Positions 27,498 to 35,440 of a stretch of 64,000 nt of DNA are shown one piece after another. The notes beneath the pieces are model-generated. The model did not search any database, was not told where the DNA came from, and saw only the letters and a program-made list of their open reading frames with translations. Numbering within the stretch: the stretch's first letter is position 1; the number at the start of each line of letters is the position of its first letter. The position numbers and the translations under genes are program-made. Source of the stretch: Paraburkholderia xenovorans LB400 (GTDB lineage Bacteria > Pseudomonadota > Gammaproteobacteria > Burkholderiales > Burkholderiaceae); NCBI RefSeq assembly GCF_000013645.1, contig NC_007951.1, positions 1,054,001 through 1,118,000 on the forward strand. Direction: 5' to 3'.

Positions 27498-27528
27498 TTC
27501 GCGCCTGCAGCGCAAGCCGCCGCGCGCT

Positions 27529-29661
27529 TTACTTCACGCGCATGCCCGGCTTCGCGCCGCTGTCCGGTTCGAGCACGTAAAGGCCCGGTTCGGCTTTCTC
27601 GTCGGTGGCGGAGGCGGCCAGCACCATGCCTTCGGACAGGCCGAACTTCATCTTGCGCGGCGCGAGGTTGGCGACCATGACCGTCAGCTTGCCGACCAGC
27701 TGCTCCGGCTGATACGCCGACTTGATACCGGAAAACACGTTGCGGGTTTTCTCTTCGCCGACGTCGAGCGTGAGTTGCAGCAGCTTGTCCGAACCTTCCA
27801 CCGCCTTGCAGTCGACGATCTTCGCAATGCGCAAATCGATCTTCGCGAAGTCGTCGATCGAGATGATGCCGGGTGTTTCGTCCTTGCCGGCGGCGGCTTT
27901 CGCTGCCTTCGACTTGCCCTTGGCGTCGGCCGGCGCGGCTGCTTCCGGCGTGGCTTGCAGCGAGTCGCGATTGGCGGCGAGCAGCGCTTCGATCTGTTTC
28001 GGATCGACGCGTGTCATCAGATGCTTGTACGCGTTGATTGGCCGGGTGGAACTGAGCGGCACGTTGGCGTCCGCCCACACCAGCGGTTGGATGGCGAGGA
28101 AGCCTTCGACCGCTTCGGCGAGCTTCGGCAGCACTGGCTTCAGCGCCAGCGACAGCAGGCGGAACGCCTCGATGCTCACGCTGCACGTTTCATGCAGCGC
28201 GACGCCGTTCGCCGGGTCTTTGGCCTGATCCCACGGCTTGGCGGTGTCGACGTATGCGTTCACCGCGTCGGCCAGTTCCATGGTCTGGCGCAGCGCGCGG
28301 TTGTACTCGCGGGCTTCGTAGTTCGCGGCGATTTGCGGCACGGCGGCGCGCAGCGAGGCGAGCAGCGGATGCTGCATCGCGCTGTCCTGCACGCGGCCGT
28401 CGAAGCGCTTGATCAGGAAGCCGGCCGCGCGGCTCGCGATGTTCACGTATTTGCCGACCAGATCGCTATTGACGCGCGCCTGGAAGTCGTCGAGGTTCAG
28501 GTCGAGGTCTTCCATCGTGCTGTTCAGCTTGGCCGCGAAGTAATAGCGCAGCCATTCCGGATTCAGGCCCGTCTCGATCACGCTCTGCGCGGTGATGAAG
28601 GTGCCGCGCGACTTCGACATCTTCGCGCCGTCCACGGTCAGGAAACCGTGCGCGAACACGTTGGTCGGCGTGCGGTGGCCCGAAAACTCGAGCATGGCCG
28701 GCCAGAACAGCGTGTGGAAATACAGAATGTCCTTGCCGATGAAGTGATACTGCTCGGCCTTCGAACCCTTGCGAACCCACGCGTCGAAATCGAGGCCGCG
28801 TTTTTCGGCGAGGTTCTTGAAGCTCGCGTAGTAGCCGACCGGCGCGTCCAGCCACACATAGAAATACTTGCCCGGCGCGCCCGGAATTTCGAAACCGAAA
28901 TACGGCGCGTCGCGCGAGATGTCCCAGTCGGCGAGCTTGGCTTCGCCGGCGTCGCCGAGCCATTCGCGCATCTTGTTGGTGGCTTCGGGCTGCGCCAGAC
29001 CGCCCACCCATGCGCGCAGGAAATTTTCGCAACGCGGATCGGAGAGACGGAAGAAATAGTGTGTCGAGGTCTTGCGAACCGGCGTGGCGCCCGAGACGAC
29101 CGAGTACGGATTGATCAGCTCGGTGGGCAGATACGTTGAACCGCACACTTCGCAGCTGTCGCCGTACTGGTCTTTCGCGCCGCATTTCGGACATTCGCCC
29201 TTGATGAAGCGATCCGGCAGGAACATTTCCTTGACTGGGTCATACGCCTGTTCGATGTCGCGCGCGTCGATCAGGCCTGCTTCCTTTAGCGCCAGATAGA
29301 CGTTTTCGCTGAGAACGCGGTTCTCTTCGGAGTCGGTCGAATAGTAATTGTCGAACGAAATCCCGAAGCTGTCGAAGTCGCGCTTGTGTTCCTGCCAGAC
29401 GCGGTCGATCAGCTGCTTCGGCGTGAGACCTTCTTTCTCCGCGCGCAGCATGACGGGCGTGCCGTGCGTGTCGTCGGCGCCCACGTAGTAGACCTCGTGT
29501 CCGTGCATTCGCAACGTCCGGACCCAGATGTCCGTCTGGATATATTCGACCAGATGGCCAATATGGATTTGCCCGTTCGCATAGGGAAGGGCCGACGTGA
29601 CGAGAATCTGGCGACGGCCTGACGGCGCGCCTGCGGAGAGGTCGGTTGCGGGTGCTGACAT
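27529..29661 (-). CDS. metG: Methionyl-tRNA synthetase
   Basis: MetG charges initiator and elongator tRNA-Met. The 710-residue protein has the class I HIGH motif at residues 33-36 (NGQIHIGHL), a zinc knuckle of the [18 protein letters not shown] type, the KMSKS loop ([12 protein letters not shown]), an anticodon-binding helical domain, and a C-terminal tRNA-binding OB domain ([20 protein letters not shown]). An Ala/Lys-rich linker joins the last two domains. This is the long, dimeric E. coli-type form. It is transcribed towards tamB. Confidence 0.97.
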   Translation of the reverse strand: MSAPATDLSAGAPSGRRQILVTSALPYANGQIHIGHLVEYIQTDIWVRTLRMHGHEVYYVGADDTHGTPVMLRAEKEGLTPKQLIDRVWQEHKRDFDSFGISFDNYYSTDSEENRVLSENVYLALKEAGLIDARDIEQAYDPVKEMFLPDRFIKGECPKCGAKDQYGDSCEVCGSTYLPTELINPYSVVSGATPVRKTSTHYFFRLSDPRCENFLRAWVGGLAQPEATNKMREWLGDAGEAKLADWDISRDAPYFGFEIPGAPGKYFYVWLDAPVGYYASFKNLAEKRGLDFDAWVRKGSKAEQYHFIGKDILYFHTLFWPAMLEFSGHRTPTNVFAHGFLTVDGAKMSKSRGTFITAQSVIETGLNPEWLRYYFAAKLNSTMEDLDLNLDDFQARVNSDLVGKYVNIASRAAGFLIKRFDGRVQDSAMQHPLLASLRAAVPQIAANYEAREYNRALRQTMELADAVNAYVDTAKPWDQAKDPANGVALHETCSVSIEAFRLLSLALKPVLPKLAEAVEGFLAIQPLVWADANVPLSSTRPINAYKHLMTRVDPKQIEALLAANRDSLQATPEAAAPADAKGKSKAAKAAAGKDETPGIISIDDFAKIDLRIAKIVDCKAVEGSDKLLQLTLDVGEEKTRNVFSGIKSAYQPEQLVGKLTVMVANLAPRKMKFGLSEGMVLAASATDEKAEPGLYVLEPDSGAKPGMRVK

Positions 29662-29788
29662 AAGGATGGTGGGAGCCTGCGGTGGGACGAAACGTTGATT
29701 CTAGCAGGGCAGGCGCCCGGCGCGGGGCGGGCCGCGTGGGGCGCGGCGCGAGTCGTTGCGGGCCGGACGGTGCGTAAACCGGGCGCCC

Positions 29789-29815
29789 AAAAAAAACCGG
29801 GGTTATTAACCCCGG
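29789..29815 (-). terminator. Terminator between the OmpA-like lipoprotein gene and metG
   Basis: CCGGGGTT-ATT-AACCCCGG at 29797-29815 forms an eight-pair hairpin. On the minus strand it is followed by eight T residues (29789-29796). It would stop transcription from the lipoprotein gene before metG. Confidence 0.85.
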
Positions 29816-30024
29816 AGCAACAACGACAAGAGGAGAATGGTGACGCGGCGGCTTCGCCAGCCACGTACCGTAAAGACAGACAGCGGATTTTCCACAGAGT
29901 TCGAAATTTTTTTCGTTCCCGTGCGAGATTCCAGTTCTCCGCCTTTCACGGTTTTCTGGAGCGTCACGGTCGCCGGCGATGCAGCCCCGGCGACCGGCTT
30001 TCCCAATCTCCCCAGGTTCTGTCT

Positions 30025-30678
30025 TTATTGCGTGGCGTGCTGAGCCGTGGCGCGCAGATAGATTTCTACGCGACGGTTCGCGGCGCGGCCGGCTTCGGTA
30101 TTGTTGTCGGCGATCGGCTGGGTTTGGCCCATGCCTTGTGCCGACAGACGCTGCGGCGCGACGCCGCGCTGGCCCAGGTAGCCGGTCACGCTTTCCGCAC
30201 GGTTGACCGACAGCGTCTGGTTGTACGCCGGCTGGCCCGTGCTGTCCGTGTGGCCGACCACTTGAGCGATCAGCTCCGGATTCTGCTGCATGGTCTGCGC
30301 CAGCTGGTCCAGCACTGGCGCGAACGACGGCTTGACCGCGTAGCTGTTGGTGTCGAACGTGACCGAGCTCGGAATGTTCAGCTTGAGCGAGCCGTCCGGC
30401 TGTTCGGTGATCTGCGTGCCGGTGCCCTTGGTGGCGCCCGACAGCTTGTTGTGAATGGCCTGCCAGTTATAGCCGGTGATGCCGCCCACCGCCGCGCCGA
30501 CGCCCGCGCCGATCGCCGCGCCCTTGCCGCCGCCGAAGATGGCGCCCAGCGCCGCGCCGGTGCCGGCACCGACGCCCGTGCCTACGGCCGTGTTGGTGCC
30601 CTGTTGGGTGGCGCAACCTGCCAGCAGCGAACCGGCAACGGCAAAGACGGCCAGGCGAGTCATGATTTTTGCATTCAT
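30025..30678 (-). CDS. OmpA-family outer-membrane lipoprotein
   Basis: The 217-residue protein has a lipoprotein signal (LAVFAVAGSLLAGC), a glycine-zipper membrane segment at about residues 30-68 (GAGTGAALGAIFGGGKGAA), and a C-terminal OmpA peptidoglycan-binding domain (VVGHTDSTGQPAYNQTLSVNRAESV, then NRRVEI). It resembles the YiaD-type lipoproteins that tie the outer membrane to peptidoglycan. GAGGA lies about nine bases before the ATG. About 200 bases of 3' untranslated sequence run to the terminator at 29789-29815. Confidence 0.9.
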   Translation of the reverse strand: MNAKIMTRLAVFAVAGSLLAGCATQQGTNTAVGTGVGAGTGAALGAIFGGGKGAAIGAGVGAAVGGITGYNWQAIHNKLSGATKGTGTQITEQPDGSLKLNIPSSVTFDTNSYAVKPSFAPVLDQLAQTMQQNPELIAQVVGHTDSTGQPAYNQTLSVNRAESVTGYLGQRGVAPQRLSAQGMGQTQPIADNNTEAGRAANRRVEIYLRATAQHATQ

Positions 30679-31026
30679 TTTTGAGTCCTCTTGAGTGAAG
30701 CTAGTCAGGCAGATAAGGCGGCGACAAGCGACAAATCTATACGGTGAACATGACGGCAGTAAAGCCGCCGGCTCGATAATACGAGAAGTCCTACGCCTTA
30801 TTCAGCCTCGGTCCGACAGTGAAGAAGGGTCTTCCGGCAGGGCGTGGCGCCAACCACTACAATAATGGCTAAGCACGCAGCGATGCGGCCCCATTGCGTT
30901 CCGCCTGCCCGAAGGGTGCCCGGCACGCCGGGTTTTCGCAATGCTGTCTAACAATTTCTTTCAAATTCCGGCGCGTGGCGGAGACTTCGATTCCACCGCG
31001 CCGCGAGTGTTCCCCACGGAGTGTCA
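30679..31026. other. Intergenic region between OmpA-like gene and apbC
   Basis: This holds the divergent promoters of the flanking genes. TACAAT at about 30858 is -10-like, but no matching -35 was found. I see no RNA gene or repeat. Confidence 0.4.
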
Positions 31027-32115
31027 ATGAGTATCGATCGGGCTTTGGTCGACGCTGCCCTCGCAGCCGTCGCTGACCCCAACACCGGCCTACCGTACGC
31101 GGCGGCCAAAAATATCAAGAACGTCGCGGTGCAGGATGACACGGTCAGCGTCGAGGTGGTACTCGGCTATCCGGCCATGCGCCAATTCGACGCGATCCGC
31201 GCGCAATTTTCAGACGCGCTGCGCGCCGTGCCCGGCGTGGCCGACGCGCGTGTCCAGGTATCGCAGCAGATCGCGGCGCATACCGTGCAGCGCGGCGTGA
31301 AACTGTTGCCGAACGTCAAGAATATCGTCGCGGTGGCGTCGGGCAAGGGCGGCGTCGGCAAGAGCACGACGGCCGTGAACCTCGCGCTGGCGCTGGCGAG
31401 CGAAGGCGCCTCCGTCGGCATTCTCGACGCCGACATCTACGGTCCGTCGCTGCCGATGATGCTGGGTATCGTCGGCCGCCCCGAGTCGCCGGACGAGAAG
31501 TCGATGAATCCGATGACCGGTCACGGCCTGCAGGCCAACTCGATCGGCTTCCTGATCGAGCAGGACAACCCGATGGTGTGGCGCGGCCCAATGGCCACTT
31601 CCGCGCTGGAACAGCTGCTGCGGCAGACCAACTGGCACGATCTCGACTATCTGATCGTCGACATGCCGCCGGGCACTGGCGACATTCAGTTGACCCTGTC
31701 GCAACGCGTGCCGGTCACGGGCGCCGTGATCGTCACGACGCCGCAGGACATCGCGCTGCTCGACGCGAAGAAGGGCCTCAAGATGTTCGAAAAGGTCGGC
31801 ATTCCGATTCTCGGCATTGTCGAGAACATGGGCACGCATATCTGCTCGAACTGCGGCCATGAAGAGCATATCTTCGGCGCCGGCGGCGGCGAGCGCATGG
31901 GCAAGGAATACGGCGTCGACGTGCTCGGCAGCCTGCCGCTCGACATCGCGATCCGCGAGCAGGCCGACTCGGGCAAGCCGACCGTGGTGGCGGACCCGGA
32001 GGGGCGCATCGCCGAGATTTACCGGTCGATCGCGCGCAAGGTGGCGATCCATATCGCCGAGCGGGCCCGCGACATGACGTCGAAGTTTCCGAACATCGTC
32101 GTGCAGAACACCTGA
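31027..32115 (+). CDS. apbC: Iron-sulfur cluster carrier protein ApbC/Mrp
   Basis: ApbC/Mrp is a cytoplasmic P-loop NTPase that carries and transfers Fe-S clusters. The N-terminal MIP18/DUF59-like domain (residues 1-85) precedes SGKGGVGKST at residues 105-114. Then come DADIYGPSLPMMLG, VDMPPGTGD, and the cluster-binding CxxC (HICSNCGHEEHIFG). The ATG at 31027 is preferred over the in-frame GTG at 31021. It is a 362-residue monocistronic gene; the IS110 element follows four bases after the repeat that begins at 32119. Confidence 0.94.
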   Translation: MSIDRALVDAALAAVADPNTGLPYAAAKNIKNVAVQDDTVSVEVVLGYPAMRQFDAIRAQFSDALRAVPGVADARVQVSQQIAAHTVQRGVKLLPNVKNIVAVASGKGGVGKSTTAVNLALALASEGASVGILDADIYGPSLPMMLGIVGRPESPDEKSMNPMTGHGLQANSIGFLIEQDNPMVWRGPMATSALEQLLRQTNWHDLDYLIVDMPPGTGDIQLTLSQRVPVTGAVIVTTPQDIALLDAKKGLKMFEKVGIPILGIVENMGTHICSNCGHEEHIFGAGGGERMGKEYGVDVLGSLPLDIAIREQADSGKPTVVADPEGRIAEIYRSIARKVAIHIAERARDMTSKFPNIVVQNT

Positions 32116-32176
32116 GAAAACGCCGGGCCGCCCCAAGTTTTCTCGCCCCCCTCGGGGGGTGCCCCTATGTGGTTCG

Positions 32177-33382
32177 TCAAGCGTTAGGGGCGGATTTCGG
32201 TTGATAGAAGGCGCCGTCGCGGAGCATCGCGAACAGCACGTCGCAGCGTCGTCTGGCAAGAGCAATGAGCGCCTGATTGTGGCGCTTGCCCTGCTGGACC
32301 TTGCGAGCGTAGTAGTCCCTTGAGACCGGGTCCCGCAACGCGGCAAAGGCAGAGAGGAAGAGCGCTCTCTTGAGCACCTTGTTGCCCCGCCTGGATGGAT
32401 GTTCGCCCCGGATGGACGAACCCGAGCGTCGTGTGACCGGGGCGAGGCCGGCATAGGCGGCAAGATGGGCGGCTGAAGCAAAGGCTTTGTGAGCGACTTC
32501 AGTGAGGAGTCTGGCGGCGGTCCTGACGCCGACTCCCGGCATGCTGGTCAGGACCGGCCAAAGAGGGTGTGCGTGCACTAGGCGTTCAACTTCGCTGGCA
32601 ACCTCGTCGCGTTGTTTGCGCAAAGACGCGAGTTGTTGGGCCAGACGCGGCATGACGATGGTTGCTGCCTGCGTACCGGGTACGATCACAGCCTGTTCGC
32701 TGAGCGCCTGAACGATTTCGGTAGCAAGGCTTTTGCCCATGCGAGGTGCAAGTTTGGTGAGGCGGTTGGCGAGTGTTTTCTCGCTGGTCGCGGCAAGCTC
32801 GGCGGGCGACGGGTACCGCTCAAGCAGATCGAGCACGGCCGGGTGGTCGAGGCGCGGCCCCAGAACCCGTTCCAGCGCGGGATGAATCTGGGTAAGCAGG
32901 CCGCGAATGCGGTTGCTGGTCTGCGTGATCTGTGCGGCGAGATCGTCGTCGAAGCCGCACAGCATGGTGAGTTCGGCGAGTGGTTCGTCAGCCAGTCGAA
33001 GTGACCGCAGCGTATGCGGCATTGAGCGAGCGGCTTCAGCAATGATGGCGGCATCGCGGGCATCGGTCTTGGCTTCACCAGCGTGCAGGTCAGCGATGCG
33101 GCGCATAGCCAGACCCGGTAGATATGCGACCAGAACACCTTCATCACGGGCGACTGCCACGGGCAACGCGCCGATGGTGGCGGGCTGATCGACGACGAAC
33201 AGGAGTTGGCCGTGCGTCTTGAGTTCGGTGATGAGGGCGCGCAGCTTGGCCTCATCGTTGGGCAGCGCCTTGTTGTAAAGGCGCTTTCCGGTCCGATCGA
33301 GGGCGACGGCGTGATGATGGCCTTTGCCGACATCGACGCCGACGAATACATCGACAGAGCTATGTTGTTGGTTTTCTTGCAT
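32177..33382 (-). CDS. IS110-family DEDD transposase
   Basis: This recombinase inserts its element through a RuvC-like DEDD domain plus a C-terminal serine-containing domain. The 401-residue product begins at MQENQQ (33382); the longer frame upstream runs into the non-coding end. Visible features are VFVGVDVGKGHHH (first Asp, residue 17), FVVDQPA, KTDARDAAIIAEAAR, and the transposase_20 region SMPGVGVRTAARLL followed by HLAAYAGLAPVTRRSGSSIRGEHPSRRGNKVLKRAL in pieces. It appears intact. Confidence 0.92.
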   Translation of the reverse strand: MQENQQHSSVDVFVGVDVGKGHHHAVALDRTGKRLYNKALPNDEAKLRALITELKTHGQLLFVVDQPATIGALPVAVARDEGVLVAYLPGLAMRRIADLHAGEAKTDARDAAIIAEAARSMPHTLRSLRLADEPLAELTMLCGFDDDLAAQITQTSNRIRGLLTQIHPALERVLGPRLDHPAVLDLLERYPSPAELAATSEKTLANRLTKLAPRMGKSLATEIVQALSEQAVIVPGTQAATIVMPRLAQQLASLRKQRDEVASEVERLVHAHPLWPVLTSMPGVGVRTAARLLTEVAHKAFASAAHLAAYAGLAPVTRRSGSSIRGEHPSRRGNKVLKRALFLSAFAALRDPVSRDYYARKVQQGKRHNQALIALARRRCDVLFAMLRDGAFYQPKSAPNA

Positions 33383-33611
33383 CGAAGGCTTTGCAGGTTG
33401 AACGGTTTGGCCTGCAACATCGGTGGCAAGTCTCGGCATCCACGTTACGGACGGCCTCAAGATATCCTGGCCGAGCCCCTATTAGCGATCACCAGCCACC
33501 CACCAGGCCCGGTGACAACACCCCCCGGATCATGACTGCGACTGGGGGCGGGAATCATGCCGGGCCTGGCTGGCCAAATCCTCCATTATCGAGGAGTGAA
33601 GATAGTAACGG
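33383..33611 (-). ncRNA. Candidate IS110 bridge RNA region
   Basis: The 229-base non-coding end lies directly upstream of the transposase on the same strand. In IS110/IS621-type elements this region encodes the bridge RNA that pairs with donor and target DNA. Here it is rich in inverted segments such as GGCCAGCCAGGCCCGG and CACCGGGCCTGGTGGGTGGC. I have not been able to fold it or find the guide loops, so the exact ends are unknown. Confidence 0.4.
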
Positions 33612-33900
33612 GGCTGGCGCGTAGCGACAGATTGGGGGGCGCTTCTGGAACGCCGGGCCGCCCCAAGTTTTCTCGCCCCCCTCGGGGGGGGCTGGCGCGT
33701 AGCGACAGATGGGGGGCGCTTCTGGAACGCCGGGCCGCCCTCGCGGGCCGGCGCGCGGCGACAGGTCGGGACCGCTCCCGATAGCCGTTCGGACAAGGGG
33801 TCAACGCGTCTTTTTGCGCCTGGTCTCGCGGTATCATGTCGACTTCACAAGTTCGGCTCGGCGGCCGCAGGGGCGGCCACCAGGCCGGCAAGAGGATCGC

Positions 33901-34434
33901 ATGGGAAAACGAATCGACGGGCAGGCGGTGCATGCGTTCATCGTCCTGGCTGCCACCAGTGTGCTGTTATGCGGCTGTAGCGCGTTCCTGAGACCACAGG
34001 AAAAACGCGCCGACGCTCAGTTGCTGCCCACCGTGGGCAATCAGGCGCGCGGCCTCGTCACGTTCATCGAGCGCTCGGACGGCGTGCAGGTCACCTACAA
34101 TCTTGCGGGCATGCCGCCCAATAGCGACCACGCGCTGCAAGTGCACGAGCGCGGCGACTGCAACGCCGCCGACGGCTCCAGCGCCGGCCAGGTGTTCTCG
34201 CCGGCCGCCGAGCGCCTGAAAACCGGCGCGCGGGTCGAAGGCGATCTCGGCAACATTCACGCGGACGCGAACGGCGTGGCCACGGGCTTCATCGTCGCGC
34301 CGGACGTTTCCCTCGACGGCATCCGCTCGGTATTGCAGCGCGCGGTGCTGCTGCATCACGACGCGACCGATCCATACGCCTATCCGCAGCATGGCGCGGG
34401 CCCCGCGCTCGCATGCGGATTGATCCGCCAATGA
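33901..34434 (+). CDS. SodC-like lipoprotein lacking most metal ligands
   Basis: The 177-residue product has a Cu/Zn superoxide dismutase fold behind a lipoprotein signal (VLLCGC, Cys26). Retained are His82 in the QVHERGDC segment, the GDLGN motif with Asp115, a His at 152-153, and AGPALACGLI at the end. Missing are the His expected at the GFH position (Gln80), the bridging His of the GGHFNP motif (here GQVFSP), the His of KHG, and the His of the AERHVGDLG segment (here ARVEGDLG). Such a protein should not bind Cu and Zn normally. A structural or chaperone-like role is possible. The start follows GCAAGAGGATCGC. Confidence 0.8.
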   Translation: MGKRIDGQAVHAFIVLAATSVLLCGCSAFLRPQEKRADAQLLPTVGNQARGLVTFIERSDGVQVTYNLAGMPPNSDHALQVHERGDCNAADGSSAGQVFSPAAERLKTGARVEGDLGNIHADANGVATGFIVAPDVSLDGIRSVLQRAVLLHHDATDPYAYPQHGAGPALACGLIRQ

Positions 34435-34783
34435 GCGGCGCGCGCACCGCGTGTTCGTGGGCGCAGCAGCTCGCCGGCATTCGGCCAGGCGGCGTTCAGC
34501 AAGAGGCGGGTCACAAGACCGTTCTCAACCCTACCTGCGGCAGCATGCTCACGATCGCGTAAAATGAGCGCCTTTCGTTCGGCTGCCCCTTCAGAGCGAC
34601 CGGTCCGCCTTGCAGGCGGGACACTGCTCAGTCAAAGGGGCATAGGGCGCCCGAACGGCGCGCCGCCTGTCCCGCACCCCGAAGTCAGCGCAACGCAGGC
34701 GCGCAGTTAGCCAAGAGTGGCCCGGCACTTGCCGGGTTGTTATCCGTCACACCCCTGTCATTCACGTCGAGCAGCGTTCACCT
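34435..34783 (+). other. Intergenic region before dcd with a nested hairpin
   Basis: CGTTCGG (34576-34582) pairs with CCGAACG (34651-34657). Inside it TGCCCCTT (34584-34591) pairs with AAGGGGCA (34635-34642), and within that GCCT-TGC-AGGC closes a small loop. The nested arrangement covers about 82 bases and could be an RNA leader or small RNA. I recognise no known riboswitch class. Confidence 0.45.
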
Positions 34784-35353
34784 ATGACTATCAAATCCGA
34801 CAAGTGGATCCGGCGTATGGCCGAGTCGCACAAGATGATCGAGCCGTTCGCGCCCGATCAGGTTCGCGTCTCGGAAGACGGCCGGAAGATTGTCAGCTAC
34901 GGCACGTCGAGCTATGGCTACGACATCCGCTGCGCCGACGAATTCAAGATCTTCACGAACATCAACTCGACCATCGTCGACCCGAAGAACTTCGACGAGA
35001 AATCGTTCGTCGACTTCAAGGGCGACGTCTGCATCATCCCGCCAAATTCGTTCGCGCTCGCGCGCACGGTCGAGTATTTCCGCATTCCGCGCAGCGTCCT
35101 GACCGTGTGTCTGGGCAAGTCCACGTATGCGCGTTGCGGGATCATTGTCAACGTGACGCCGTTCGAACCGGAATGGGAAGGGCACGTCACGCTCGAATTC
35201 TCGAATACGACACCTTTGCCTGCGAAAATTTACGCGAACGAAGGCGTCGCCCAGGTGCTGTTTTTCGAAAGCGACGAGATTTGTGAAACGTCGTACGCGG
35301 ATCGCGGCGGCAAATATCAAGGCCAGCACGGCGTCACGTTGCCGAGAACGTGA
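34784..35353 (+). CDS. dcd: dCTP deaminase
   Basis: Dcd converts dCTP to dUTP, the main route to dTTP. The 189-residue product has the family length and signatures: [53 protein letters not shown] in pieces, [32 protein letters not shown] in pieces (with the catalytic Glu of the GHVTLE motif), and [11 protein letters not shown]. It is followed by its own terminator at 35390-35428 and is probably monocistronic. Confidence 0.97.
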   Translation: MTIKSDKWIRRMAESHKMIEPFAPDQVRVSEDGRKIVSYGTSSYGYDIRCADEFKIFTNINSTIVDPKNFDEKSFVDFKGDVCIIPPNSFALARTVEYFRIPRSVLTVCLGKSTYARCGIIVNVTPFEPEWEGHVTLEFSNTTPLPAKIYANEGVAQVLFFESDEICETSYADRGGKYQGQHGVTLPRT

Positions 35354-35389
35354 CGGCCGCAGCGTACTGAACCACCAGGCATACCGGGT

Positions 35390-35428
35390 GACCGCTGCAA
35401 TTGACAGAATGCAGCGGTCGTTCTTTTT
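35390..35428 (+). terminator. Terminator of dcd
   Basis: GACCGCTGCA (35390-35399) pairs perfectly with TGCAGCGGTC (35410-35419) and is followed by GTTCTTTTT. It ends just before the ribosome binding site (GGAG) of the next gene. Confidence 0.88.
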
Positions 35429-35440
35429 GGAGAATCGCCC

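Larger units (their letters stand above)
32160..33611 (-). mobile_element. IS110-family insertion sequence with deduced ends
   Basis: Comparing the interrupted repeat unit with its intact neighbour places the element at 32160-33611, about 1.45 kb, which is usual for IS110. Two extra G residues at the junction fit the short core that IS110 elements leave at both ends, though the G-run makes one or two bases ambiguous. The non-coding part is 229 bases upstream of the transposase and only 17 bases downstream. There are no terminal inverted repeats, as expected for this family. Confidence 0.75.
32119..33740 (+). repeat. About 78-bp tandem repeat (two and a fifth units) split by IS110
   Basis: The 41 bases at 32119-32159 are identical to 33649-33689. 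The 37 bases after the IS (33612-33648) match 33690-33725 with one base missing. Rejoining 32119-32159 to 33612-33648 recreates a unit of about 78 bp identical to the next one (33649-33725), and a third unit starts at 33726 but diverges after 15 bases. Each unit contains a CCCCCCTCGGGGGG palindrome. Confidence 0.8.

Noticed and set aside
32151..32165. The CCCCCCTCGGGGGG palindrome as a terminator of apbC
   Set aside because: It lacks a following T-run and is part of the tandem repeat; it may still fold in RNA, but there is no direct sign of termination.
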